A stretch of DNA of 64,000 nucleotides from positions 62,001 through 126,000 of the forward strand of contig CAKQEA010000005.1 in assembly GCA_934229785.1 (NCBI GenBank), written 5' to 3'. The notes under the pieces were generated by a model, which worked only from the letters and a program-made list of their open reading frames with translations, had not been told where the DNA came from and did not search any database. Each line of letters begins with the position of its first letter. Positions within the stretch are counted from its first letter, which is position 1. Positions 47,189-56,662 of the stretch are shown here, one piece after another. Source of the DNA: an uncultured Anaeroplasmataceae bacterium. Lineage in GTDB: Bacteria; Bacillota_I; Bacilli_A; Acholeplasmatales; Anaeroplasmataceae. Made by a program: the position numbers and the translations under genes.

Positions 47189-48210
47189 TTAAAAAGTCAT
47201 ATCTCCATATATATGTGAATAATTTAAATCTGAATCAATATCATCTTTTATTTTTAATAAATTCGAATAATCCTTTGTATAGTATGGTGCAGTAAAAGAA
47301 AATATTTCACTCAATTTTTCACAATAATCTAATTGTGATTTATTATTGTATTCAGTTAAAAAAACAAAATTTCTAACCTCATTATTACTATTTGTATTAC
47401 ATGAAAGATATCTAATACCATCAATTTTAAATTTATTTCTTCTTTCGTGAAAACACTGTAATAATAATTGAGGAATAGTATATTCAGGAGCAAATGGTAA
47501 ATTAGGTTCACTTCTTATATATAGGAACACGCTATAATAAGCGGAAAAGAATATATGTAGTTAAAACAACTATATCTAAGTTGTTCACCTTCAATTTTAT
47601 TTGAAGAATCAAAAACAATTTGATTAGGATTAACGCTTAAATCTAAAATTTTCATTTTTTTATCACTTTTAAACTTTGAAACAATATAATTATTAACTGG
47701 ATTATATCCAATTTCATTAAAGCAACCATCAAAACCATCAGCTAGATATAAACAAGGATAACCAGGAATACTATATCTATTTGTTCCAATCCTCTTTCTT
47801 AATGAAAATGGAACATGAAAAACCCTTTTTCGATCATACAGTTTATTATCATCAAGTTGTACTATCCTATAACAAATTATATCTTTAACTTCAACTGATA
47901 AATTATTATAATATTTAGTAATGAGCTTAGAAATTTTTTTATATGCTTTAGATGACATTCCATTCAAATAACATTCAGCAGCACTTAGAATTAATTCATT
48001 AATTTCATTTATTTTATCTAAATCAATATCAGGAATTTTTCTTACATCATCTTCATACTTTACCAATCTTTTCTTCAAGTCTGTATAAAAATCTTTACCA
48101 TCCCACCTAATAGGTAAGCTATCAATATTTTTTATTACATTTTTAAAAGAATTAATTAATTTTTTATCGATTTCATTTTCAAAAAAAGAAAAGAAAAAAA
48201 ACATCTGCAC
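47189..48210 (-). pseudogene. RES-domain protein gene with a frameshift
   Basis: Two overlapping frames together encode one protein of about 340 residues. The upstream frame (47515-48210) has a helical N-terminal part and then FHVPFSLRKRIGTNRYSIPG, PCLYLADGFDGCFNEIG, the pattern of RES domains (NAD+-degrading toxins). It ends shortly after FPLIIACS, while the shifted frame takes over at once as VFLYIRSEPNLPFAPEYTIP to the end at 47189. One single-base indel near 47515-47530 explains this. Whether it is a true mutation or a sequencing slip cannot be told. A coupled Xre-type antitoxin gene is not visible. Confidence 0.65.
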
Positions 48211-48333
48211 TACACTTCCTTATATAAAACACAGTCTTAATAGTTTTAAAAAAATTATCATTATAATATACATATCAAAAAATAATTTGAAGAATCAAAA
48301 CTGCTGTCAATCACCTTTAAAAAACAATTAAAA

Positions 48334-48570
48334 TTAGACCGTTTTTATACTGTTAATAAAACAAAACTGAATCTTCATTGTTGAATTTGTTGAATCAGTT
48401 AATACAAATGGAATTCTTTTTCTTTTGTAATCTAGCACTTTCAAGATTGCATGACATATGTTTGTTTTACCACTATCATTTTTTCCGATAATAATAGTAG
48501 TAGTATTAATTTCGTCAATATTAATATCAAGTCCTCTAAAATTCTTTATTTTCAATTTTTTTATATGCAT
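48334..48570 (-). pseudogene. N-terminal fragment of an OLD-family ATPase
   Basis: A 78-codon frame with the opening of OLD/RecF-like ATPases: HIKKLKIKNFRGLDIN and Walker A GKNDSGKTN. It ends after about 60 recognisable residues. The full protein would be 500-700 residues, with ATPase and Toprim nuclease parts, and no continuation is found in any frame downstream. It is a truncated remnant of a probable defence gene next to the RES pseudogene. Confidence 0.7.
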
Positions 48571-48606
48571 AGTTTAATTCCTTCAATAATCATTATTGTT
48601 TTCAGG

Positions 48607-49728
48607 TCATTTCTTTAAATGTAATTTAACAAGTACCCACTTAATTCTTTTCCTTAATACCATTTTATGGCATTTTTTCTTCATAATTTTATATGTAGTC
48701 ATATCATTAAAATGTTCAAAATAGTAATCCATCTTATGTGTCTTAACGCTTGGATGTGATAATTGACCATTTATTGCTATTGCTTCTTCATAATCTTTTT
48801 CATAGAAATCAAAACTATTAGCCATTAATGATTTTAAAAATTCACCTTTTTCATTGTTAACAATCGCAAGAGATAAATAATAATGCCCATCCTTACCTAC
48901 AATCTTACTACCCCATGAATCACCAATTGTAATATCAGAGATTCTATCTTTTCTAGCATACTTACATTCATAACAATTTTCAGTATAGAAAATACCATCT
49001 AGGAAACCCATTGTGTATGAATCACAGAAGGTTATTAGCTTCTTATTATTTTCATCAGTTGTAGAAAGCTTACAGTCATGCTTAACTCTAAATCTCAGGT
49101 TCTTTGTATTTTCTACACCACGCTCATTTAAGTATTTCAATAATACCTTTTCACTTGGTGTACCATGACAAATTAAATCAACTGTATATAAATTTGGATA
49201 TTCTTTTTGTAAATAAAGTTTAAGACCAGCTACCTGGCAAGGCACTCCAAAGAATAATACTTTTTTATTCTCTACTAATTTAGTTTTAATTGATTTATAA
49301 ATATCTCTTGTTGAAACCTTTACATATTTAGATCCAGCAAATAACTTTACTTCTTCAGGATTATTAGTAATATCAAAATAGAATGATTCCTTATCGCTCT
49401 TGATACCAACTACATATCCACCACTCTTAGCAAATTCATATCCTAGTGTAGTCGCAAAACCACCTGATGATGATTCCTTATTAATTTCATCAATCTTTGT
49501 TGCACCTTCATACACTCCAATTGGTGTTTGAAATTTTATTAATTTATTTTCTGTATTGACAACCTGACATACTTTTTCACATAGTTTACAATTAATACAT
49601 AAGTCCTTATCTATTACTGCATCTAATGATTTAACATTATCAACTAAGGAAATGCACTTCTTAGGACAAATATTAACACAAGCATTACAGCCCGTACATT
49701 TATTTTTTTCACAAACCGTTACCGACAT
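48607..49728 (-). CDS. FrhB-like iron-sulfur protein of polysaccharide clusters
   Basis: A 373-residue protein. The N-terminus has two ferredoxin-type clusters (CTGCNACVNICP, then CINCKLCEKVC), followed by the coenzyme F420 hydrogenase beta-subunit fold (SSSGGFATTLGYEF, FFGVPCQVAGLK, DLICHGTPS) and further Cys near ENCYECKYA. Such proteins are regular neighbours of polysaccharide pyruvyltransferases in capsule loci; their reaction is not established. ATG 49728 is behind GGAGG. The gene is the last of cluster 2, after the pyruvyltransferase. The organism need not make F420. Confidence 0.88.
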   Translation of the reverse strand: MSVTVCEKNKCTGCNACVNICPKKCISLVDNVKSLDAVIDKDLCINCKLCEKVCQVVNTENKLIKFQTPIGVYEGATKIDEINKESSSGGFATTLGYEFAKSGGYVVGIKSDKESFYFDITNNPEEVKLFAGSKYVKVSTRDIYKSIKTKLVENKKVLFFGVPCQVAGLKLYLQKEYPNLYTVDLICHGTPSEKVLLKYLNERGVENTKNLRFRVKHDCKLSTTDENNKKLITFCDSYTMGFLDGIFYTENCYECKYARKDRISDITIGDSWGSKIVGKDGHYYLSLAIVNNEKGEFLKSLMANSFDFYEKDYEEAIAINGQLSHPSVKTHKMDYYFEHFNDMTTYKIMKKKCHKMVLRKRIKWVLVKLHLKK

Positions 49729-49973
49729 ATACTCCTCCAAAATAACTTTTATTCACTATTAAATATATAGGAATTAATTTCATTTAGAAAAATATCATAA
49801 GAAATTTTTCCTTTTATTCATTTATTAATTTCATCATTTCTCTTCTATTGAAATTTAGTAAAAATACTGATAATTGACTGGCAGAAGCATATTGTCCATT
49901 ATTTAGATTTAAATAATACTACCATAAAATATGTAACTAATTATCATTCGTTAAATTCTTCATAATTCATATG

Positions 49974-51083
49974 TTATTTTCCCTTGAATTCTTTATATGT
50001 GCTTTTCACAGTTTCAAGGTATTGATACGTTTTTTTTCTTTCTTTATTAAGTATTTCGTTTACCATAGAAAAATCCACTTTTTTATCCAACATTGAAAAA
50101 TCTTCAAAATTTATAGGATGTAAAAATAATGTTTGAGTTAATTCTAAAAATTGACTAATACGACCTCCAAAATTAGATGGATAAAAAGAAATAGGTGTTA
50201 CATTAAGGTTTAAAGAAAATGCTGTTGCATGAAATGAATCAGTTAGCACATATTCTGCGTTAGAAATGTAGTTGATAAATTCATAAACATTCGGAACTAA
50301 TAAAGATTTACCATATCTATAAAATTGGTCATATCTTGTACAAAATCTATATACATTTAGTCCTGTTTTTTTTGATAATTTTTTAGCATATTGATCAAAT
50401 TCTTTGCTTCTATTTAAATTATATATCAATATATATTTATCCTTAATTAGTCTGTCACCAGCAAGTTTATTCCAATCCTCACGTGTTAACATTAATGTAG
50501 GATCAAGCACATGAAACGAATTTAAAAAATTATATTGATTTTTTAATATTTTTTCACCGCTTTTTTCTCTTGCTGCTATTAAACTATACTGATCAACATA
50601 TTCTTTAGTTGCTTCAATTTCTTCATTTGATAACGTATCATTTCCAAAGCTTACAGAAAATCCAAATTTAAATTTTCCCTTAACAAAACTCAAATATAAT
50701 GGGAAAAGATATCCCTTATTCCATTTTGAATTCCATACTTGATCACTACCAGTGCAAAATAAATCATATTGATCTAATGGAAATTCTTTAAAATCTTCAT
50801 TTGTAACATATTGTTTTTCAGTCAGTTTTAAATTTTTCCTACAAAAATCCTCGAAAATTTTATTTTGTTTGTTTATTGTTGGCTTAACAATTAATTTCTT
50901 TATAAAATTATTGCCGGCCCAAGTAGATAAAATATTTTTATTAGTTTGGTCTTCTCTGATGTAATCAATAATTGTAGTTTCAAAACCAAGTTTATTCAAG
51001 CATTGCTGCGATGCATAAGCTTGTAATACTGAGCCATAGTTTCTAACTCTATGCAATGTTATTAGTGCTACTTTATCGCTCAT
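49974..51083 (-). CDS. Polysaccharide pyruvyltransferase family protein
   Basis: A 369-residue PF04230-type protein with the opening TLHRVRNYGSVLQAYASQ, CTGSDQVWNSKWNKGYLFPLYL and the C-terminal YVLTDSFHATAFSLNLNV. Members add pyruvate ketals to sugars of surface glycans, or act as related transferases. It lies between UDP-galactopyranose mutase and the FrhB-like gene, the pairing often seen in Firmicute and Bacteroides capsule loci. A pyruvylated sugar in the second polysaccharide is inferred. Confidence 0.88.
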   Translation of the reverse strand: MSDKVALITLHRVRNYGSVLQAYASQQCLNKLGFETTIIDYIREDQTNKNILSTWAGNNFIKKLIVKPTINKQNKIFEDFCRKNLKLTEKQYVTNEDFKEFPLDQYDLFCTGSDQVWNSKWNKGYLFPLYLSFVKGKFKFGFSVSFGNDTLSNEEIEATKEYVDQYSLIAAREKSGEKILKNQYNFLNSFHVLDPTLMLTREDWNKLAGDRLIKDKYILIYNLNRSKEFDQYAKKLSKKTGLNVYRFCTRYDQFYRYGKSLLVPNVYEFINYISNAEYVLTDSFHATAFSLNLNVTPISFYPSNFGGRISQFLELTQTLFLHPINFEDFSMLDKKVDFSMVNEILNKERKKTYQYLETVKSTYKEFKGK

Positions 51084-51114
51084 ACTTTGATCTCCTTATA
51101 ATAATACTTTAGAT

Positions 51115-52209
51115 TTATAATGTTTTTAAAAATTCAAATGCGGCCATAATGGTATCGTCCATATCATAATACTTATAACCACCGAGTCTTCCACCAAAGT
51201 AAACATTTGATTTTTCTGATAATTTCTTATACTTTAAGTACAACTCATTATTTTTCTCATTATTCACAGAATAATAAGGCTCATCTCCAAGCTTCCATGC
51301 TGTAGAATATTCCTTAGATATAACAGTTTTAGGCGATGTTGTATCAAATTCAAAATGCTTATGCTCAATGATACGAGTGTATGGAACTTCAAACTCTGTA
51401 TAATTAATTACAGCATTACCTTGATAATTAGAACATTCCAATACTTCAGTTTCAAATCTTACGGTTCTATATTCTAGTGGACCATAGCAATAATCAAAGA
51501 ATGTATCAATTTGGCCTGTATAAATAATCTTTTTTGCAGATTTTAATAATTCTTCCTTATTTTCAAAGAAATCACAATTTAATCTTACTTCAGATTCTTC
51601 TAACATTTTTTCAATAATAGCTGTATAGCCACCTACAGGAATACCTTGATATCTATCATTAAAATAATTATTATCAAAAGTAAATCTTACAGGTAATCTT
51701 TTAATAATAAATGAAGGAAGTTCATTACATGGTCTACCCCATTGCTTAGCTGTATAGCCTTTAATTAATTTTTCATATATAGTAGGGCCAACAAGGTTAA
51801 TTGCTTGTTCCTCAAGGTTCTTAGGTTCAGCTACATTATAAGCCTTCTTCTCTTCTTCAATACGAGCCATGGCCTCTTGTGGCGTAAATACATCATTCCA
51901 AAGTTTAGTAAATGTATTCATATTAAAAGGTAGGTTATAACATTCATTTTTATATCTAGCTACAGGCTGGTTAATATAATTATTAAATTCAGCAAATTGA
52001 TTAATATAATCCCAAACCCACTTTTCATGTGTATGGAATATATGTGCACCATATTGATGAACATTGATTCCTTCTATATTTTTCGTATATATATTTCCTG
52101 CAATGTGATCACGCTTATCAATCACAAGAACCTTAGTTCCTTTTTTAATTAATTCATGTGCACATACAGCTCCATATAACCCAGCGCCTACAATAAGATA
52201 ATCATACAT
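51115..52209 (-). CDS. glf: UDP-galactopyranose mutase, copy 2
   Basis: A 364-residue Glf, near-identical to the copy at 25827-26930 through most of its length, with the same FAD site YLIVGAGLYGAVCA, RYKNECYNLPFNMNTFTKL and FGGRLGGYKYYDMD. It supplies UDP-galactofuranose for the second polysaccharide. Differences are spread over the gene and fit two diverged copies rather than a fresh duplication. Confidence 0.96.
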   Translation of the reverse strand: MYDYLIVGAGLYGAVCAHELIKKGTKVLVIDKRDHIAGNIYTKNIEGINVHQYGAHIFHTHEKWVWDYINQFAEFNNYINQPVARYKNECYNLPFNMNTFTKLWNDVFTPQEAMARIEEEKKAYNVAEPKNLEEQAINLVGPTIYEKLIKGYTAKQWGRPCNELPSFIIKRLPVRFTFDNNYFNDRYQGIPVGGYTAIIEKMLEESEVRLNCDFFENKEELLKSAKKIIYTGQIDTFFDYCYGPLEYRTVRFETEVLECSNYQGNAVINYTEFEVPYTRIIEHKHFEFDTTSPKTVISKEYSTAWKLGDEPYYSVNNEKNNELYLKYKKLSEKSNVYFGGRLGGYKYYDMDDTIMAAFEFLKTL

Positions 52210-52226
52210 ATAAAAACCTCTCTTCT

Positions 52227-52858
52227 CTACTTTCTCGAGTTAAAAAAATTTACATAGTCAAATAAATCTATATATCTTTTTCCAGAAAACTTCCCAATAT
52301 AATTTGTCAATGGTTTAGTAACTTCAATCCCATTTACTATTTCTTTTGTATTTGGAATATAATACGATGACGAAATTTCAGGCATTTCTTTATGAACAAA
52401 TATTACTTTATTTTCATATGGTAATTTATCAAATTCTACAATATCCTCATATTCACATCCATCACGCTCTGTCATAATGATAAACAAATTATCTTTATTT
52501 ACTCTTTTTTTTCTTTCATTCCATTTTTCATAAAACTCATTAAATGTTTTATAATGTACACAATAAATTGTTAAATCTCCTAATTGAGCAACAGGATATT
52601 TGACGTCATCTAATATATATATATAGGATTCAATGATAAATAGTAGTCTAGATTATTTAGAAATTTTATAAAATCCTTTGCTGACATATATTCATTAATA
52701 GTTGGTGAATTGAACTTTAAACCTAATGAGTTGTAAATAACACCGCCTGTACAATTATTACACAGCAGAGTAAAGTCTTTGTTATTAAGTTTTAATTTAT
52801 TCTTTTTATCAAAGTTTTTTCTTAATAAAACTCTTATTTTTTTCCTAAAATTTAACAT
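52227..52858 (-). pseudogene. DUF1919 gene out of frame at an (AT)6 tract
   Basis: The first 82 codons match DUF1919 exopolysaccharide proteins (NNKDFTLLCNNCTGGVIYNS, PTINEYMSAKDFIKF) and stop just after an AT repeat, six units at 52613-52624. The other frame begins in the repeat and continues without a break as LDDVKYPVAQLGDLTIYCVHY, KWNERKKRVNKDN, RDGCEYEDIVEFDKLPY to a stop at 52227. One repeat unit fewer would join both parts into a roughly 210-residue DUF1919 protein. The family is thought to act in polysaccharide synthesis. The gene may be switched on and off by repeat slippage, or be a plain pseudogene. Confidence 0.8.
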
Positions 52859-52870
52859 ATCTATTCGCCT

Positions 52871-54286
52871 TTATTTGCATTTTTTTTTAATTTTCGAAAT
52901 AATTATCTTGTAATATAATAAAAAACTAATCATACACAATGCTGCCATATAAATAATTCCTGATAACCATACTACGTCTATATAGTTCACACAAGTATAA
53001 AAGAGTACAATGCTTAACACAATAAATACAGAGTTTTTTATTATATTTAGTTTATACTTTCTTACGAAATATATACTAACCATAACATACCATATGCTTA
53101 TAGAAATTATTGAAGCCCATGATATAGCACAATAGTTTTTGAAGATGAAATAAGCACCAAAATTTAATCCAATTGATATAACAATTGCTGATAGAGTAAT
53201 GCATAAATATAACTTTACTTTATTATCTAATTTATAGAAATTAAAGAATATTACAGATATTGTTGAACTTAAAACTATTCCAGGAAGTACTATAGCAAAT
53301 ATTTCCAAAGAATTAATATATTTTTCTAAAAAGAAGTGTATGAAATAATATAATGGAAAATATACCATCAAGCAAAAACACACTAGTACAGAAAATACTG
53401 TTAAATACTTTTCTAAATGAACTTTTACATCTATATTTTGAATCTTTTTCATAGAAGGAAAAATTACTAAAGATATAGCTGTTGTCATTGTCGTAATCAA
53501 CGATAACATATTATATGCAAATGCATAAATTGCATAGTCAGTTTTATCAAATAGAATGGAAACAAATTGTCGATCCAAATTCAAAAATATAGTACCAGCC
53601 ATATTAGACAACAATAAAGGAAAGCCAATATAAAGAATGCTTTTATAGCTTAAACCAGTTAGTTCTTCTTTTTTAACTTTACCAAAGTTGAATTCCCTAT
53701 AAGTAACCACATACCAAATAGCTAACAAAATCTCAATTGATATATATCCAAAAAGATATATTTTATATGAAATTTCACTTGCATTAATTTTAAATAAAAC
53801 ATATAAAAAAATAACAAAGATTGAAGTAAATAATGCTTTAATGACAGTTCTTAAAGAATACTCATTAAATCTACTTGTAATTAAACTTAAATTTTGATGC
53901 ACTGAAACAACATTAGTAGAAATCAAAGAAACGCACAAACAAATTCCTATGAAAAAATATTCTTTTGGAAGAAAAAATAATACCAAAAATAAAATGATTA
54001 TAAAAAACAAAAATAACTGAAGATAATACTTTCTTAATAGATAAGAAATTTCACTTTTATTCAATCTTTCTTTGTCGATACCAGCAAATTTTAAGTATAA
54101 TCCATCTCCAAAACCAATTGTAAATAAAGAAAGATACGTTAAATATAATGTATAAATTTTAAAATTAGCATAGTCATCATATCCCATTATTTTGGGAACA
54201 ATAAAACCAACAAGAATGCCTGAAAACAATTGAAGAAAATTGCTAAGACACATTTTTAAAATATTCAATATAAAACGTTTATTCAT
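52871..54286 (-). CDS. Polysaccharide flippase, Wzx family (cluster 2)
   Basis: A 471-residue membrane protein with about 14 hydrophobic segments of the PST/MOP type (ILNILKMCLSNFLQLFSGILVG at the start, GFGDGLYLKF after the second segment). ATG 54286 lies 9 nt after GGAG and overlaps the stop of the upstream polymerase gene (ATGAATAA), so the two are translationally coupled. It should export the second cluster's repeat unit. It is only distantly similar to the flippase of cluster 1. Confidence 0.88.
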   Translation of the reverse strand: MNKRFILNILKMCLSNFLQLFSGILVGFIVPKIMGYDDYANFKIYTLYLTYLSLFTIGFGDGLYLKFAGIDKERLNKSEISYLLRKYYLQLFLFFIIILFLVLFFLPKEYFFIGICLCVSLISTNVVSVHQNLSLITSRFNEYSLRTVIKALFTSIFVIFLYVLFKINASEISYKIYLFGYISIEILLAIWYVVTYREFNFGKVKKEELTGLSYKSILYIGFPLLLSNMAGTIFLNLDRQFVSILFDKTDYAIYAFAYNMLSLITTMTTAISLVIFPSMKKIQNIDVKVHLEKYLTVFSVLVCFCLMVYFPLYYFIHFFLEKYINSLEIFAIVLPGIVLSSTISVIFFNFYKLDNKVKLYLCITLSAIVISIGLNFGAYFIFKNYCAISWASIISISIWYVMVSIYFVRKYKLNIIKNSVFIVLSIVLFYTCVNYIDVVWLSGIIYMAALCMISFLLYYKIIISKIKKKCK

Positions 54287-55703
54287 GCTGGGTGTCTCCA
54301 TATTCTCTACCATAAGCCTTATACTTTAAATTATTTAATATCCAAATAATAATAATTACTAGAATAATAGAATACTCAATGGTTTTAAACAAAGTATTTA
54401 TAGACCTTCTAGGGTAAGTAATTAAAGAATATAGCATTACTAATTGGATATATTTTCCAAACAAGCTGTTATTATAGTATTCATTGTCATCAATTAACCA
54501 ATTAATTATTAATGATTGTATCAGTACTAATATCCAGCCAAATTCTCCAAAATTAAAATATGATTCTGCAATTACAGAAAAACCCACACCAAAATCATAT
54601 GTTGTTCCGTAAGCATTGTGCAATGTATTTCCAAGCCAAATCTCTGGTAACTCATTAAAAGAATATGATACTGCACCAGTAAAATCTAATGATTTTGGAA
54701 AAAGACAAATTATAGAATAAAAATAAGACAATCCATATCTATAATTCTCTACTTCAGGTACAAAATGCTTAGTAAAGCAAATTGAAGTAAAATTGAACCC
54801 CATTTCTTCAATTAATGATTCAAGAACACCAAATAAACCATTACTATCAATTTTTCCATCAAATCTAAACTCAGCTATCCAAACTGAAGCCAATAAAATG
54901 ACAACTGTTCCTACTCCAATCATCACTTTTGATAAAAATATATTTCTATTTGATATAATATAGCAATATAATAATACTAAAATAACCGCTAGTGCTGATG
55001 TTCTTGCTCCTGTGAAAATTAAAACTAATGAATAAAATACCAATATAATAATTGGAATTTTTCTTTCAAATCTACTTTTACCATAAACCCACATAAGAAT
55101 AGCGCTTGGAACAAATAATGCTGTAGCAAAATTTGTTAAACCATTAGATATTCCAGCAGTATCTACTTTTATATAATTGTATCCATATTTAAATGCTAAA
55201 TAAGCATTATATATTGCAAAGGGTATTGCTATTATTCCTGAGATAATAAATAAAAACCTTCCCGCCTTTAATGCTGTAGCACCATTTTCATTGGACAACA
55301 AATTACTCTTTTTATGACAAATTCTTTTCGAATTAAAACTCATCAGTATTAATCCTAGAGAATAAAATTCAATGCAAAATGCACTATATTTAGTACAAAA
55401 GATCAATTCATCTTCAGAAAATTGCGTCAAATACCAGCTATAAAAGTTTTCATCAAATGCCTTTAATATTGGCATTCCAAATTGGAATAAAACAAACATT
55501 GCTAAAATTATTATTGACGGAGTAAAAATTTTTCTTTTAGCAATAATGCATAATATAACACTTGCAAATACAAATCCAACACTAACTTTGCAAATTTGTA
55601 CAAATGATTCAGAATAAGTATTTAAAAATGGAATACTTAATCCCAAACATATTATCATTAAAAACGTCACAAATATGTTAGTAATCTTGAATTTAGAATT
55701 CAT
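54279..55703 (-). CDS. Wzy-type repeat-unit polymerase (cluster 2)
   Basis: A 474-residue membrane protein with about 11-12 hydrophobic segments and a periplasmic-type loop with FSVIAESYFNFGEFGWILVL near residue 400, characteristic of oligosaccharide repeat-unit polymerases, plus TGARTSALAVILVLLY. ATG 55703 with a weak AGGT site is preferred over the longer frame that runs into the preceding gene. It is flanked by a flippase and glycosyltransferases, as expected for a Wzx/Wzy-dependent pathway. Confidence 0.85.
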   Translation of the reverse strand: MNSKFKITNIFVTFLMIICLGLSIPFLNTYSESFVQICKVSVGFVFASVILCIIAKRKIFTPSIIILAMFVLFQFGMPILKAFDENFYSWYLTQFSEDELIFCTKYSAFCIEFYSLGLILMSFNSKRICHKKSNLLSNENGATALKAGRFLFIISGIIAIPFAIYNAYLAFKYGYNYIKVDTAGISNGLTNFATALFVPSAILMWVYGKSRFERKIPIIILVFYSLVLIFTGARTSALAVILVLLYCYIISNRNIFLSKVMIGVGTVVILLASVWIAEFRFDGKIDSNGLFGVLESLIEEMGFNFTSICFTKHFVPEVENYRYGLSYFYSIICLFPKSLDFTGAVSYSFNELPEIWLGNTLHNAYGTTYDFGVGFSVIAESYFNFGEFGWILVLIQSLIINWLIDDNEYYNNSLFGKYIQLVMLYSLITYPRRSINTLFKTIEYSIILVIIIIWILNNLKYKAYGREYGDTQHE

Positions 55704-55713
55704 AGATGATACC

Positions 55714-56661
55714 TCATTTTCTTTTAATTTTTTTTGATAACACATCTTTAATATATATATAATAAATAAGTTTTACTTTATCATTCTTTTTAATAAACTT
55801 TTTTGTTATATTTGTTTCAAATGGTATAAATCCACTTTGTGTAAACATGAAATTTTCCACATTTGACAAATTATCAAGATGTAATTCGATTCTTCTTCTT
55901 TTTACATGAAGGTATAAATATTCTTTTTTTTCAATGAAATTTCCATTAACAATATAAGAATAGATATGACCATTTTCCCATGAAAATATTTGTCTCTTGA
56001 ATGGTAACCAATAATATTTAGTGAAATCTTCACTTACTCCACCTAATCTAAACTGATAACGCTTATAACTAATATCAGCATATAATCCTGACAAATTCTT
56101 GATTCTTTTATTACTCTTCAAAAAGAAAGATGTAATAGAATTTTCTCCTATTTCTTCGAAATTCATAAACTCAGGATTAGAAAATATTTCTCTATAATTT
56201 TTTAAACCAGGTATATTTGTCATGAATAATTCATTAACTTCTTGCGTGTTTTTATATATAGACATATGACCACAACACATAATTTTATCATATGAATCGA
56301 TCATTTCATCTGTAATAAATTTGGAAATGTTTCCGTATATGCTATCATTCACATCAACATGTCCCCATGCTTTATAACCTTCTATATATTCGTTAAACAA
56401 GTATCCAAATAAAGGCTTATAATCACCTAATTTTCTTATACTTTCAAGTTTAATTTCAAAATCAAATTTTGTTTGAAATCTATTTTTCAACTCTACTAAA
56501 TCCAGATACTCTACTTTTACATTTTCCGGATAATCATATATTCTCTTATCATCAGTAAAAACAAACCATGTGCAATCCTTGTTCATGCCACATGAGTTTA
56601 ACCATAATTGGAAATGATTAGGAAATTTGCCAAAATATGGGCATAAATAAGCTATCTTCAT
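55714..56661 (-). CDS. DUF6625-like putative glycosyltransferase
   Basis: A 315-residue soluble protein with the opening KIAYLCPYFGKFPNHFQLWL, FTDDKRIYDYP, GDYKPLFGYLF and GYKAWGHVDVNDSIYGN. The last segment resembles the donor-binding acidic motif of GT-A enzymes. Proteins with this opening are found only in capsule loci as far as I know and are annotated as DUF6625 or glycosyltransferase. It lies 1 nt from a GT4 gene. Family name given from memory; the function is inferred. Confidence 0.7.
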   Translation of the reverse strand: MKIAYLCPYFGKFPNHFQLWLNSCGMNKDCTWFVFTDDKRIYDYPENVKVEYLDLVELKNRFQTKFDFEIKLESIRKLGDYKPLFGYLFNEYIEGYKAWGHVDVNDSIYGNISKFITDEMIDSYDKIMCCGHMSIYKNTQEVNELFMTNIPGLKNYREIFSNPEFMNFEEIGENSITSFFLKSNKRIKNLSGLYADISYKRYQFRLGGVSEDFTKYYWLPFKRQIFSWENGHIYSYIVNGNFIEKKEYLYLHVKRRRIELHLDNLSNVENFMFTQSGFIPFETNITKKFIKKNDKVKLIYYIYIKDVLSKKIKRK

Positions 56662-56662
56662 T

